From NCBI GenBank assembly GCA_002898275.1, contig BEIQ01000002.1, forward strand, positions 62,001 through 126,000: 64,000 nucleotides of DNA. Direction: 5' to 3'. Origin of the DNA: a bacterium HR40. GTDB taxonomy: Bacteria > Pseudomonadota > Alphaproteobacteria > Geminicoccales > Geminicoccaceae. How positions within the stretch are numbered: the stretch's first letter is position 1; each line of letters starts with the position of its first letter. The translations under genes were made by a program, and so were the position numbers. Below are positions 18,368-27,275 of the stretch, piece by piece. The notes beneath the pieces are model-generated. The model was given only the letters and a program-made list of their open reading frames with translations. It was not told the DNA's origin and made no database searches.

Positions 18368-19765
18368 TCAGCTCTGGCCTGCCCCGGCAAGGCGCAGGTG
18401 GAAGCTCTTCGGCCGCGTCAGCTGTTCGTAAGCGAGGCGCGACAGCGACACGCCACGGCCGGAATCCTTCACCCCCACCCAAGCGAGATCGGGGTCGAGA
18501 TAATCGCAGCGGTTCATGAACACGGTGCCGGTCGCGAGCTGGTCGCCGATGGCCACCGCCGCCTCGACGTCGCGCGTGAAGATCGCTGCGGTCAGACCAT
18601 AGTCGCTGTCGTTCATGAGGGCCACCGCTTCCTCATCCGAGCGCACTTTCATGATCCCCACGATCGGCGCGAAACTCTCCTCCCGCATCACCCGCATGGC
18701 ATGGGTGACGTCGACGAGACACTGCGGTGCCATGTAGGGAGAGCCCGGCCGGTCGAGGGGAAAGCGCGCAGGATCGACGAGGGCTCGCGCTCCCTGCCGC
18801 ACCGCCTCCTCCACCTGACCCCGCGCGAAATCCGCCGCCGAAGCCCGCACCATGGGCCCGAGAGTGGTGGCTGGATCGCGCGGATCGCCGAGGACATAGC
18901 GCGAGGCGAGTTCGACATAGCCAGCGACGAAATCATCGAACAAGCTCTCGTGCACGTAAATACGCTCGATGCCACAGCACGACTGGCCGGCATTGAAACA
19001 GGCGCCGTCGACCAGCGTTTCGACGGCGTGGGCGAGATCGGCGTCGGCGCGCACATAGGCGGGATCCTTGCCGCCGAGCTCGAGATTGGTAGCCACGAAC
19101 GCATGGCCGGCCGCCTCCTGCACCGCCCGTCCGCCCGCGACCGAGCCGGTGAAGGCGACGAAAGCGGCGCGACCGGAACGCACGAGGACGAGCGCGTCCT
19201 CGTGAGCGAGGTGCAGATATTGGAAAGTGCCCTCGGGCAGGCCGGCCTCGTCGAGGACTTCCTTCAGCCGCTCGGCGCACAATGGCGTCTGCGACGAGTG
19301 CTTGAGGAGGACGACATTGCCTGCCGCGAGGGCCGGCCAGATGGCGTTGACGGCGGTGAGATAGGGATAGTTCCAGGGCGCCATGACGAAGACCAGGCCG
19401 AGCGGCTCCCGGCGCATGAAGCGCCGGAAGCCCGGCTTTGGTCCGGGATCCACGTCGGCCAGCGCCGCCGGCGCCAGCTCCAGCATTCGGCGGGCGCGTT
19501 CCTCGAAGCCGCGCACTTCACCCGGGCTGTGGGCGATCGGCCGGCCCATCTGCAGGGTGATCTCGAGGGCGATCCGATCCTTGCGCGCGACGAATAGGTC
19601 GACGGCGCGGGAGAGGAGTTCCAGCCGGCGTTCGAGCGGGGTCTGTCTCCACACCGGGAAGGCCCGTTCGGCGCGGGCGAGCGCCGCCTCGATGTCACCG
19701 GCGGTGGCGAGCGTTCGTTCGACGACCACACTGCCGTCAATCGGCGAGAAGGTGCGCAGGATCAC
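18368..19765 (-). CDS. NAD(P)-dependent aldehyde dehydrogenase
   Basis: Oxidises an aldehyde to a carboxylate; 465 residues, a compact ALDH. Conserved features are MAPWNYPYL and [18 protein letters not shown] (cofactor), [20 protein letters not shown] with the general-base Glu, and the nucleophile Cys263 in FNAGQSCCG followed by an extra Cys264. The substrate is unclear, and succinate-semialdehyde-type activity is one option. Neighbours on the same strand are a maiA-like GST upstream and the reductase/ferredoxin pair downstream, each with gaps below 100 bases. Confidence 0.9.
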   Translation of the reverse strand: MILRTFSPIDGSVVVERTLATAGDIEAALARAERAFPVWRQTPLERRLELLSRAVDLFVARKDRIALEITLQMGRPIAHSPGEVRGFEERARRMLELAPAALADVDPGPKPGFRRFMRREPLGLVFVMAPWNYPYLTAVNAIWPALAAGNVVLLKHSSQTPLCAERLKEVLDEAGLPEGTFQYLHLAHEDALVLVRSGRAAFVAFTGSVAGGRAVQEAAGHAFVATNLELGGKDPAYVRADADLAHAVETLVDGACFNAGQSCCGIERIYVHESLFDDFVAGYVELASRYVLGDPRDPATTLGPMVRASAADFARGQVEEAVRQGARALVDPARFPLDRPGSPYMAPQCLVDVTHAMRVMREESFAPIVGIMKVRSDEEAVALMNDSDYGLTAAIFTRDVEAAVAIGDQLATGTVFMNRCDYLDPDLAWVGVKDSGRGVSLSRLAYEQLTRPKSFHLRLAGAGQS

Positions 19766-19858
19766 GAACGGTGCTCCTTCGACAGGCTGCGGGATGGGCC
19801 GGTCGCGCGGCCGTGCGGCGGGCGGAGAGGAGCCTCACCACCCGCTCAGGGCTCCATC

Positions 19859-20497
19859 TCAGGCCGGAGCATCCGGCTGGTTCTCCGGACGGGCACGGAT
19901 GAAGGCGGCAAGCGTGTTGAGGTGGGCGTCCACCCGCACCACGGTCGGGAAGTCCTCGAGCGGACAGCCGTAGCGCCGGGCATTGTAGACCTGGGGGACG
20001 AGGAAGGCATCGGCAAGGGTGGGGGCATCGCCGAAAGCGCAGCTCCCGGCGGTGCGTTGGAGCTCCCGCTCGAGCAAGGTGAAGCCTTCGCGGATCCAGT
20101 GGCGGTACCAAGCGAGCACCTGTTCCTCGTCGAAGTTCCAGTCGGTGCGCAAATGGTTGAGCACCCGCAGATTGTTGAGGGGGTGGATCTCGCAGGCGAC
20201 GAGATCGCACAAAGCCCGCACCCGCGCTCGCTCGACCGGAGTGCGCGGGAGAAGCCGGGGTTCGGGGTAGGTTTCTTCGAGATATTCGCAGATGGCCAAC
20301 GACTGAGCGAGACCGACCGTGCCGTCCTCGAAGAAGGGAACGAGCCCTTGCGGGTTGCGGCGCAGATAGTCGGGCGCCTTCTGGGCCCCGCTCCGGAGGT
20401 CGATCGCTACCTGGTCGTAGGCGATTCCCTTGAGTTCGAGGACGATGCGCACCCGGTAGGCGGCCGAGCTGCGCCAATAACCGTAGAGTGTCGGCAC
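19859..20497 (-). CDS. maiA: Zeta-class glutathione S-transferase (maleylacetoacetate isomerase-like)
   Basis: A 212-residue zeta-class GST. Maleylacetoacetate isomerases of this class act in tyrosine/homogentisate breakdown. The N-terminal thioredoxin fold begins [21 protein letters not shown]. The zeta SSCS motif appears as SSAA, lacking the Cys, as is common in bacterial members. The LPFF-like FFEDG segment and [10 protein letters not shown] are glutathione-site blocks. A GTG start at 20497 is chosen because a GAGGGAG site precedes it and the protein then begins VPTLYGYW. No other homogentisate genes are in view, so the substrate remains tentative. Confidence 0.83.
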   Translation of the reverse strand: MPTLYGYWRSSAAYRVRIVLELKGIAYDQVAIDLRSGAQKAPDYLRRNPQGLVPFFEDGTVGLAQSLAICEYLEETYPEPRLLPRTPVERARVRALCDLVACEIHPLNNLRVLNHLRTDWNFDEEQVLAWYRHWIREGFTLLERELQRTAGSCAFGDAPTLADAFLVPQVYNARRYGCPLEDFPTVVRVDAHLNTLAAFIRARPENQPDAPA

Positions 20498-20584
20498 TCC
20501 CTCTCTCCCCCGCTGAACGCCCTGTTGCGGGCCAGCCTGCGGCGCTATCCTGGCGCCGACAGCGACCGGCGTCGAGGGGATGCC

Positions 20585-20989
20585 ATGCGCGAGCGACTCG
20601 AGCTCAGCGACGAGGAATGGCGGAGACGGCTTCCGCCCGAGGTCTACCGGGTCGCCCGTCTCGGCGGCACCGAGCGACCGTTCAGCGGCGCCTATGTGCA
20701 CACCAAGCTACCCGGTACCTACCACTGTGCCTGTTGCGGTGCGCCGCTCTTTGCGAGCGACGCCAAGTTCGACAGCGGCTCCGGCTGGCCTTCCTTCACC
20801 CGGCCCGTGCAGCCGGAGGCCGTGTGGACGCGCGAGGATCTCAGCCACGGCATGCGCCGCACGGAAGTGTTGTGCAGCCGGTGCGATGCCCATCTCGGCC
20901 ATGTCTTTCCGGACGGGCCGCCACCCACGGGACTTCGCTACTGCATCAATTCCGTGTGCCTGCGGCTGCGCCCCGCAGGCGAGGACTAG
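20585..20989 (+). CDS. msrB: Peptide-methionine (R)-S-oxide reductase MsrB
   Basis: Reduces the R-epimer of methionine sulfoxide in cytoplasmic proteins; 134 residues, the usual length. Two zinc-binding CxxC pairs are visible (CACC and CSRC). Core blocks are [14 protein letters not shown] and [10 protein letters not shown]. The catalytic Cys lies in RYCINSVCL; the second Cys in that motif could act as resolving residue. It is divergent from maiA across an 87-base gap. With MsrP it gives the organism repair in both compartments. Confidence 0.94.
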   Translation: MRERLELSDEEWRRRLPPEVYRVARLGGTERPFSGAYVHTKLPGTYHCACCGAPLFASDAKFDSGSGWPSFTRPVQPEAVWTREDLSHGMRRTEVLCSRCDAHLGHVFPDGPPPTGLRYCINSVCLRLRPAGED

Positions 20990-21037
20990 GAAGCGGCGGG
21001 CGGAACCTGCGACGGCAGGTGCGGGATGGGAGAACCC

Positions 21038-22081
21038 ATGAAAGCCGCGATCGTCGGCGCTCTCGGCGTCATCGGCCGCAATCTGCTCCACTATCTCGAA
21101 CGGCACACCGACGCCGCGCTCGTCGGGATCTCCCGCAGGCGACCTGACTTCGCGACGCGGGCCGAATGGATCGCGGTGGACCTCCTCGACCGTGCGGCCG
21201 CCGAAGCGGCGCTCTCGCGTCTCGAGGATGTCACCCACCTCTTCTATTGTGGGTTCGTTCCCGCCTCGACCTGGGCCGGGCATACGGCTCCCAATCTCGC
21301 CCTCCTCGTCCATAGCGTCGAGCCCATCGCCCGGGCGTCGACCCGCCTGCGCCATGTGCAGTTGATCGAGGGGACGAAGATCTACGGCAGCCACCTCGGT
21401 CCGTTCCGTACCCCTGCCAAGGAAACCGATCCGCCGCATATGCCGCCCAACTTCTACTTCGAACAGGAGCGGTGGCTGCGGCGCTTCGCCGAGGGCAAAC
21501 CCTGGCGCTTCTCGATATTGCGGCCCCAGACAGTGTGCGGTTTCTCGCTGCGCAGCCCGATGAATCTCGCGGTGGGACTCGCCGTCTACATCGCCATATC
21601 CAAGGAACTGGGCCTGCCGCTCCGCTTTCCCGGGACCCCGCTCGCGCACGAGAAACTCTACCAGGTCACCGATGCCGAGCTGCTCGCCGAAGCGATGCTA
21701 TGGGCGGCGACCAGCGAGGCGGCGCAGAATCGCGTCTTCAACGTCACCAATACCGACTATTTCCGATGGTGCTACGCTTTTCCCGAGTTCGCTCGCTTCT
21801 TCGGTATGGACTATGCTGGCGTCCAGACGATTCCGCTCGCCGAATTCATGGCCGACAAGGAGCCGCTTTGGCGGGATATGCAGCAGCGTTACGGACTTTT
21901 GCCCCATCCCTTCGAGGAGCTGGTGAGCTGGCCCTTCGTCGACTACTGTCTCAGCCGCGACTATGACGTGATGAGCTGCACGCTGGCCATCCGTCAGGCG
22001 GGCTTCCACCGCTGCCTCGATTCGATCGACATGTTCCTCCGTCTCTTCCGCCGCTTCCGCGAGATGCGACTGATCCCGTGA
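21038..22081 (+). CDS. NAD(P)-dependent SDR, PRISE (iridoid synthase/progesterone 5-beta-reductase)-like
   Basis: Atypical short-chain dehydrogenase of 347 residues. The N-terminal cofactor loop is VGALGVIGRNLLHYLE. The family hallmarks EGTKIYGSH and NFYFEQERWL replace the classical YxxxK, as in PRISE enone reductases, and WRFSILRPQTVCGFS follows. PRISE enzymes reduce activated C=C bonds; the bacterial substrate is unknown. ATG 21038 is preferred (GGGAGA upstream), and 21026 would add four residues. It lies 48 bases downstream of msrB on the same strand. Confidence 0.85.
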   Translation: MKAAIVGALGVIGRNLLHYLERHTDAALVGISRRRPDFATRAEWIAVDLLDRAAAEAALSRLEDVTHLFYCGFVPASTWAGHTAPNLALLVHSVEPIARASTRLRHVQLIEGTKIYGSHLGPFRTPAKETDPPHMPPNFYFEQERWLRRFAEGKPWRFSILRPQTVCGFSLRSPMNLAVGLAVYIAISKELGLPLRFPGTPLAHEKLYQVTDAELLAEAMLWAATSEAAQNRVFNVTNTDYFRWCYAFPEFARFFGMDYAGVQTIPLAEFMADKEPLWRDMQQRYGLLPHPFEELVSWPFVDYCLSRDYDVMSCTLAIRQAGFHRCLDSIDMFLRLFRRFREMRLIP

Positions 22082-22219
22082 GGGCGAGGCGCGGCCGCGG
22101 CCGGATCGGTGTATGCCCGCTGAAGGAATGGGCTTTACCCGCGCCGGGATGCGGGGCTACGGTTAGGCGCCATTAAGGAATGCGCCGTGCCGGCAGGGAC
22201 GCCGCGCGGGAGGGAGATC

Positions 22220-22744
22220 ATGCTCTGGCTGCCACACACCCGAGCCGAGCGGGCGATGACCATCCGGCGCGCCACGGTGGGCGACGCGCCAGAGATTGCC
22301 CGCGTCTACGTCGACAGTTGGCGCGAGACCTATGCCGGGCTGCTACCCGACAGCTATCTCGCCGGTCTCTCCTACGAGGCCTTCGAACGTCACTGGCGGC
22401 GCACCTTCCTCGCCCGTGGCTGGGCCTTCGTGGCGGAGGTCGACGGGCGCATCGTCGGGCTGGCGAGCGGCGGACGAGCGCGCCAGCGGCAGCTCGCCGC
22501 CGGAGAGCTGTTCGTGCTCTACGTGCTGCGCCGGCACCAGAGACGGGGTATCGGTCGTGCGCTCTTCGACGCGAGCCGTCTCGAGCTGGCGGTACGCGGC
22601 CTGGCCAGTACCGTCGTGTGGGTCCTGGCCGCCAATCCGGCGCGCGGTTTCTACGAGCATCTCGGCGGCGTGGAGATGGCCGAGAACGAGCTGCAGGTCG
22701 CGGGCGTGCGGGTGCGCGAAGTCGCTTACGTCTGGCCCGACTGA
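22220..22744 (+). CDS. GNAT family N-acetyltransferase
   Basis: Acetyl-CoA-dependent acyltransferase of 174 residues. Typical GNAT order is visible: IRRATVGDAPEIARVYVDSWRETYAGLLP at the N-terminus, then VLYVLRRHQRRGIGRALF carrying the acetyl-CoA pyrophosphate loop RRHQRRGIG, then NPARGFYEHLGG. ATG 22220 is used because a GGGAGGGAG site precedes it; ATG 22256 begins directly at the domain and is the alternative. Substrate unknown. The last 19 bases overlap the convergent DUF6134 gene. Confidence 0.85.
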   Translation: MLWLPHTRAERAMTIRRATVGDAPEIARVYVDSWRETYAGLLPDSYLAGLSYEAFERHWRRTFLARGWAFVAEVDGRIVGLASGGRARQRQLAAGELFVLYVLRRHQRRGIGRALFDASRLELAVRGLASTVVWVLAANPARGFYEHLGGVEMAENELQVAGVRVREVAYVWPD

Positions 22745-23451
22745 GCGACGAGTGGCAATCCGCGCGGCACATAGACGAGATCCTCGCCGCGGGTGCGCAG
22801 CCTGCCCCTCACCCAAGTCCCATCGGCGGCGTACCACACCTCGCCGGAGCGGCCGCGGTTGGCGCGTAGCGCGAAACGCCGCGCCGTCACCGCCGTGGGC
22901 CCGAGGTGGAGTCGCTCGACCGGTCCCGGCCGTACCTCGATCGGCACCATCTCGCCGGTCCAGGTATCGAGCACTGCCGTCTGGCGGGTGATCTCCAGGG
23001 TCCAGAAGTCGATATCGGTCAGGCAGCCGGCAGGAAGCGGGCGACGGCTGCCTGCCGCATGCAGGACGAGCCCGCCCTCCTCTTCCGCGACGTCGAACGC
23101 CCTCGCCTCGCCCTGGTCCTCGATCTCGATGGCGGCCGCCACCATGCGGCCGTTCCGCCAACGCGCCACCACCCGCTCGCGAAAGCTGTAGACGGTGAAG
23201 AGCGCGAGTCGCACCGCCACCTCGATGTCGGTGGTCACTTCGAGGATATCCGGCGGCAGACGGCGGAAGGTCACCCGATGTTCGCCGATCTCGTCCTCGG
23301 CCCGAAGGATCCGGAACACGAGCTCCTCTGCCCGGGCGGCAACGACCGGAAGGGGTAGAAACGCCCCGCACACCGCACCCCCCAAAAGCCCGAACGTCGC
23401 CCGCCGCGTCCAGGCGCGGTCGCCGTGACCGAGCGCTCCTCTGACCGTCAT
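22726..23451 (-). CDS. Exported DUF6134-type protein
   Basis: A 241-residue protein with an Arg-Arg-containing leader (WTRRATFGLLGGAVCGAF) and a cleavage-like ARA at about residues 38-40. The mature part is beta-rich (for example EIGEHRVTFRRLPPDILEVTTDIEV and TGEMVPIEVRPGPVERL) and matches the DUF6134 outline as I recall it: a periplasmic beta-structure of unknown role. ATG at 23451 is selected; one seven codons upstream is possible. It follows the acylphosphatase gene by 31 bases on the same strand and overlaps the convergent GNAT gene. Confidence 0.7.
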   Translation of the reverse strand: MTVRGALGHGDRAWTRRATFGLLGGAVCGAFLPLPVVAARAEELVFRILRAEDEIGEHRVTFRRLPPDILEVTTDIEVAVRLALFTVYSFRERVVARWRNGRMVAAAIEIEDQGEARAFDVAEEEGGLVLHAAGSRRPLPAGCLTDIDFWTLEITRQTAVLDTWTGEMVPIEVRPGPVERLHLGPTAVTARRFALRANRGRSGEVWYAADGTWVRGRLRTRGEDLVYVPRGLPLVAQSGQT

Positions 23452-23482
23452 TCTCGGGCTCCCTGCGGGCATGCTTCCGTTT

Positions 23483-23776
23483 CTAGAGCGTCGGCAGGGT
23501 GCGAAACCCGGCCGGTACGTCCAGCTTCTCCTCCACGTCCTCGACCGCGACCCGCTCGACCCGGGCCAGCCGCGGGCCCCGGTGGCAGCGGCGGATCATC
23601 TCCTCCACGACCGCCGCCGGGCCGACGAAGAGCGCCTCGAGGCTACCGTCGCGGCGATTTCGCACCCAGCCGTCGAGACCGAGCTCGGCGGCCTGCTCCT
23701 CTGTCCACGCACGGAAGCCGACCCCCTGGACCCGGCCGAATACACGCACCCGCGCGATCCTACGGTGGAACCCCAT
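23483..23776 (-). CDS. acyP: Acylphosphatase
   Basis: Small cytoplasmic enzyme of 97 residues hydrolysing carboxyl-phosphate bonds. The catalytic Arg and Asn blocks are visible: [20 protein letters not shown] and [19 protein letters not shown]. The start at ATG 23774-23776 gives the normal family length; longer readings add unrelated sequence. It is transcribed leftwards and probably co-transcribed with the DUF6134 gene. Confidence 0.92.
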   Translation of the reverse strand: MGFHRRIARVRVFGRVQGVGFRAWTEEQAAELGLDGWVRNRRDGSLEALFVGPAAVVEEMIRRCHRGPRLARVERVAVEDVEEKLDVPAGFRTLPTL

Positions 23777-23953
23777 GCTCTCCCGGACAAACTCTTGCGC
23801 ACAATAAACCGTACTCCGCCGTGTCACGCAAGCGCGATCGGATGGCCTCCCCCGCCCCATCCCTCGACCTGTCGCCGGCGTGCCACGACGATCGCGCCGT
23901 CGGGGCGACGGTTGCCGCCTCTGGCCGCCGCCACTAGATAAGCCGCGCTCCGC

Positions 23954-24043
23954 GGAGGGATGCCGGAGCGGTCGAACGGGACGGTCTCGAAAACCGTTGT
24001 ACCCTCACGGGTACCGAGGGTTCGAATCCCTCTCCCTCCGCCA
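23954..24043 (+). tRNA. tRNA-Ser (anticodon CGA)
   Basis: Class II tRNA of 90 bases including an encoded CCA (24041-24043). The acceptor arm GGAGGGA (23954-23960) pairs with TCCCTCC (24033-24039). The anticodon stem ACGGT/ACCGT encloses loop CTCGAAA, giving anticodon CGA, which reads UCG. A long variable arm (TACCCTCACGGGTA) and a T-arm with GGTTCGAATCC complete the serine pattern. Confidence 0.97.
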
Positions 24044-24452
24044 ACGCAGCTGGCCCGACCGGGCCTGCGGCCGCAACCAGGATGGGTGTCGTGTTTCGCG
24101 CGCGGTCGCGCGGCTTGGCGGAATCGGGCCGGCGAGGAAGCCGGATGGCGATGCCCGACCGCCCCATGTTGCCGCCTCCGTCTTCTTCCCATCGAACCGG
24201 CAGCTCCCTCCTCGGCCTGCACGAGCGGGGCTCTTTTCCGTGGGGGCCTGGCGACGGCCAAGGTTCGCGGTTGCACGAGACCCGTTCGTTCGTCCTGATC
24301 GGCGATCGACCGTCCGCGACGAGATCGACCTTTAGTCCTTCGCAACGCGGCGAGCCCTCGCCAAAGAGCGCAAAACCTCGAGGAGAGCAGCGCCGTTTCG
24401 ATCGCCAGTTCGGTCGAGGCTTCCGTTCTGCGCTACCGGCCACAGGACCCGG
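24044..24452. other. 409-base gap without a supported gene
   Basis: Between tRNA-Ser and the decayed pump there are only low-complexity frames without recognisable protein features. A long leftward frame through this area merely reads the antisense of the tRNA and pseudogene. I see no tRNA 3'-end repeat that would mark an attachment site. Confidence 0.6.
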
Positions 24453-25199
24453 TAGCGCCTCGACCGACACCGGGTCTCGATCTGTCTCGCCGCCACCCTC
24501 CTCGGGTTCGGCAGCGTCGCGCCGAGCATGTCGACCCTCTTCGAGGCGCCAGTCTGGCCGGCGTTCGGGCTCCTGCCCTATGCGACCGCCACCCAGGTCC
24601 CGCTGACGCATCTGCCCGAGGCCTTCCGCGATCGCCCCTTCATGGGCGCCGTCCGGGTCGCCAACTTGCTTCGCGTCCCATTCGTCGTTCGGGGTCTGCT
24701 CGTTTTCCTGCCGCACGATCCATCGATCCGCCTGGGCGTGCTTCTCGTCCTGCTCGTGCCCTGCGCCGACCGATCCATCGCCTTCACGCATCTCGGCCGT
24801 GGCGGCACGAGGCCGGCCATCGCTGCGACGCCGGTCGATCCGATCGGCGAGATCGCCTTGCTGCCGATCGAGTCGTGGCTGTTCCTCGGCCAACGCTTCG
24901 TCGACATCCTAGCCGGCGAGCGGAGTGCGACGGTCTTCGTGCTCCTCGTCCTGTTGCCCCTCTCGGCTGCCTCGCTCACCGAGCGATGGGCCCGCCACCA
25001 CTGGAAGGGGGCTGCCGTCGCCGAGCGCCTGGCCTGGTTTCCGGTGCCGCTGCTCGCTCTGGTCGTGTTCCCGATCGCCGCTTCCCAGGTTCGGGCGGTC
25101 GTCGTCGTCCTCCAGTCGTCGGTCGGGCTGTTCGGGATGGTCGCCGATCTGTCCGTCGTGCCCGGCCTCGTCCGGGCTAGCGAGCCCGGTTGCACATGA
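24453..25199 (+). pseudogene. Decayed bile-acid/arsenite (ACR3-like) transporter
   Basis: The frame encodes recognisable blocks of the SBF/ACR3-like arsenic-resistance permease family: LLPYATATQVPL, GVLLVLLVPCADRSIAFTHLGRG, LPIESWLFLGQRFVDIL, RLAWFPVPLLALVVFPIAASQV and LQSSVGLFGMVADLSVVP. Homology continues upstream of the only ATG (24528) through RLDRHRVSICLAATLLGFG to an in-frame TAG (24453-24455), with no ATG, GTG or TTG available, so the true N-terminus is lost. After AASQV (about 25100) the reading jumps straight to the C-terminal block. This omits the roughly 60-residue helical segment expected between them, an internal deletion. Charged residues also interrupt former helices (PCADRS, TPVDPIGE). 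The remnant probably has no transport function. The adjacent intact CDF gene hints at a former metal-resistance island. Confidence 0.75.
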
Positions 25200-25516
25200 G
25201 AGGCGCCTCGTTGTCTCCCTCCTCGCTCGCACTAAGATCGGCGAGGGCCCGGAGAACCGATCCCAGCATGGCGCCGCGTCGACTTCGCGCCCGAGGTCCC
25301 GCGGCGGCCGCTGCGGGTGCGAAGAGAATTCGCCGCAGCCTGTGGAACGCAGGCCGTGCAACAGGCCCTCGGGGCGGGGAAGAGGAGCGCGGGGATGCGA
25401 CCCTCCCCCTCGCCGCCCCTGTCCTCGAGCAGGCGGCGGCCTCGCCACTGACAGAGGCCACGAGCGCCATGGTGGGATTGCGCGAGCGCGTGACAGACCG
25501 GTAGGTGCGTACTCGG
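25200..25516. other. 317-base gap without a supported gene
   Basis: No protein family is recognisable on either strand between the pseudogene and the CDF gene. DmeF genes are often preceded by a small RcnR/CsoR-type regulator gene, dmeR; I looked for its Cys/His pattern on both strands and did not find it. Confidence 0.5.
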
Positions 25517-26458
25517 ATGCACGATTATTCCATCGATGCGTGGCGGCACGAGCACGTCTTTCTCGGTGCCGATCACGCCCGCCACGAGCGCCGGACCTGG
25601 ATCGTGATTGGCCTCACGGCGACGATGATGGTGGGCGAGGTCGCGGCGGGTCTGGCATTCGGGTCCATGGCGCTGCTGGCGGACGGTTTCCACATGGCCA
25701 CCCATGCCGGTGCCCTCGCCATCACCGCCCTCGCCTACCTCTATGCTCGGCGCCACGCGCGCGACGACACCTTCACCTTCGGCACGGGCAAGCTCGGGGA
25801 GCTCGCCGGCTTTTCGAGCGCCGTCATCTTGGCCGTCGTCGCCCTCTTGGTCGGCGTGGAGTCGGTGCTGCGCTTGGCGGCGCCGGTCGCCATCCGCTTC
25901 GACGAGGCCATCGCCGTTGCCGTCCTCGGCCTGATGGTCAACCTGGTGAGCGCCTGGCTCCTCCACGAGGAGGCGCATCACCATGGCGAGGATCGCGAAC
26001 CCTCGCACGCCCACCACCATGACGACCACAATCTGCGCGCTGCCTACTTTCACGTGCTCACCGACGCCCTGACCTCGCTCCTTGCCATCGTCGCCCTGAC
26101 CACTGGCCGCTTCTACAGGTGGATCTGGATGGATCCGCTCATGGGCATCGCCGGCAGTGCCATCATTGCACACTGGTCGTGGGGTCTGCTGCGCGGGGCG
26201 GGTGCGGTCTTGCTGGACACCGTGCCGGACCGCCGGCTACGCGACGGAATCCAACAGATCCTCGAGGCGAACGGCGACCGGATCGCGGATTTGCATCTGT
26301 GGCGACTCGGCCCTGGCCACATGGCGCTCGTCGTGTCGATCGTCACCGCCCGACCGCAGATGCCGGACATCTACAAGCAAAAGCTCGCGCGATTCCGCGA
26401 ACTCTCTCACATCACGGTGGAAGTCCATCCCTGCCAGCCGAAGCGCGAGGCGGCATGA
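25517..26458 (+). CDS. dmeF: Cation diffusion facilitator, DmeF-type Co2+/Ni2+ efflux
   Basis: Inner-membrane metal/proton antiporter of 313 residues. The start MHDYSIDAWRHEHVFLGADH is the characteristic DmeF N-terminus, so ATG 25517 is chosen over GTG 25505. Six hydrophobic helices are expected. The transport-site DxxxH patterns are visible as LLADGFHMATH (helix 2) and FHVLTDALTSLLAI (helix 5). A His-rich cytoplasmic loop (HEEAHHHGEDREPSHAHHHDDHN) precedes helix 5, and the C-terminal regulatory domain follows. Specificity for Co/Ni is inferred from the DmeF resemblance. Confidence 0.88.
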   Translation: MHDYSIDAWRHEHVFLGADHARHERRTWIVIGLTATMMVGEVAAGLAFGSMALLADGFHMATHAGALAITALAYLYARRHARDDTFTFGTGKLGELAGFSSAVILAVVALLVGVESVLRLAAPVAIRFDEAIAVAVLGLMVNLVSAWLLHEEAHHHGEDREPSHAHHHDDHNLRAAYFHVLTDALTSLLAIVALTTGRFYRWIWMDPLMGIAGSAIIAHWSWGLLRGAGAVLLDTVPDRRLRDGIQQILEANGDRIADLHLWRLGPGHMALVVSIVTARPQMPDIYKQKLARFRELSHITVEVHPCQPKREAA

Positions 26459-26655
26459 TCGCCAACTCCGATCGGCCTCTTCGCTGTCTCTCGCGTCCGC
26501 CTGCGGGGAGCCGAACCCTCGACATGGAACGCCGCAGCGCCTCCATCCTGGAGCCGCCGACGAACCTCGAAACAGGTCCTCGAGCCTGGCGGACCCGAAC
26601 CGTCCGCCACCGCGCCGCCCTGTGTCTTTCACCGAAGGCCGACCCGGGACGGGCC

Positions 26656-26669
26656 TTGACCATGGTCAA
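26656..26669 (+). promoter_or_regulatory. FNR/FixK-type box upstream of ubiT-ubiU-ubiV
   Basis: TTGACCATGGTCAA is a perfect palindrome of the TTGA(C/T)-N4-(G/A)TCAA class bound by FNR, FixK and Dnr regulators. It is centred 70 bases before the ubiT ATG. If placed at -41.5 (class II activation) transcription would start near 26704, and TTAGGT at 26691-26696 sits exactly where a -10 element is expected. Confidence 0.75.
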
Positions 26670-26690
26670 GGACTCGCCGGTGGTACCCCG

Positions 26691-26696
26691 TTAGGT
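26691..26696 (+). promoter_or_regulatory. Candidate -10 element of the ubiT promoter
   Basis: TTAGGT begins 22 bases after the end of the FNR-type box. It is a weak match to TATAAT, as expected for an activator-dependent promoter. It implies a 5' leader of about 29 bases before ubiT. Confidence 0.4.
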
Positions 26697-26732
26697 GCCG
26701 CCCGAGGTCCGTGTCGACGGGCTTCGGGTGCA

Positions 26733-27275
26733 ATGGGCACGATCGGCTTTTCCATTCCGAGCATGCGCGAGTCTGCGGTCTCTTTGGCGTGCGCACCGCT
26801 CGCGTTCGCACTTTCCGCGCTGGTCGCGAGCATCGCCGCTCGTCACCCGCGCCTCTTCGCCCGGCTCGGTGCCCATGCTGGCAAGGTCTTCTGTATCGAC
26901 CCGATCGATCTCCCCTTCGCCATCCTCCTCCGTCCCCGACCGGAGCGGCCTTTCCTGGCTTTGCTCCCTCGGGGACGGTCAGCCCACTGCGATTGCCGGA
27001 TCGCTGGAACGCTCGCGGCCCTTCTCGCGCTCCTTCACGGTCGTGCCGATGCCGATGCGCTGTTCTTTGCCGGCGAGATCGTCATGGAAGGCGACACCGA
27101 AGCAGCCCTCGGCCTCCGGCACGCGATCGACGACGCGGAGCTCGATCTGCTCGCCGAAGCAGCTGCCCTGCTGGGCCAACCGGGCAGCCTGATCGCTGCG
27201 CTGTTGCGGCCGGCGGTAGCGACGCTGTCGCACCTCTGGGGGCTGCCGCTCACCCGAGCGGAGAGCTGGCCGTGA
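26733..27275 (+). CDS. ubiT: UbiT, SCP2-domain accessory protein for O2-independent ubiquinone synthesis
   Basis: A 180-residue protein with a hydrophobic N-terminus and an SCP2-like lipid-binding domain (about residues 45-150, with FAILLRPRPERPFLALL and ADALFFAGEIVMEGDTEAAL). UbiT binds polyprenyl quinone intermediates and is needed with UbiU/UbiV for anaerobic ubiquinone formation. Assignment is strongly supported by the following ubiU gene, whose GTG start overlaps the ubiT stop. ATG 26733 is used; ATG 26763 is possible. The FNR-type box upstream suggests induction at low oxygen. Confidence 0.87.
   Translation: MGTIGFSIPSMRESAVSLACAPLAFALSALVASIAARHPRLFARLGAHAGKVFCIDPIDLPFAILLRPRPERPFLALLPRGRSAHCDCRIAGTLAALLALLHGRADADALFFAGEIVMEGDTEAALGLRHAIDDAELDLLAEAAALLGQPGSLIAALLRPAVATLSHLWGLPLTRAESWP

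Noticed and set aside
23934-24893. Long leftward open frame across tRNA-Ser and the pseudogene
   Set aside because: It reads the antisense of the tRNA ([13 protein letters not shown] pattern typical of mis-called ORFs) and of the pump remnant.
24030-25500. Attachment-site repeat of the tRNA-Ser 3' end
   Set aside because: No second copy of the T-arm/acceptor sequence was found downstream and no integrase gene is present.
25200-25516. Possible dmeR regulator beside dmeF
   Set aside because: Neither strand encodes an RcnR/CsoR-like protein with the expected Cys/His pattern or helical length.
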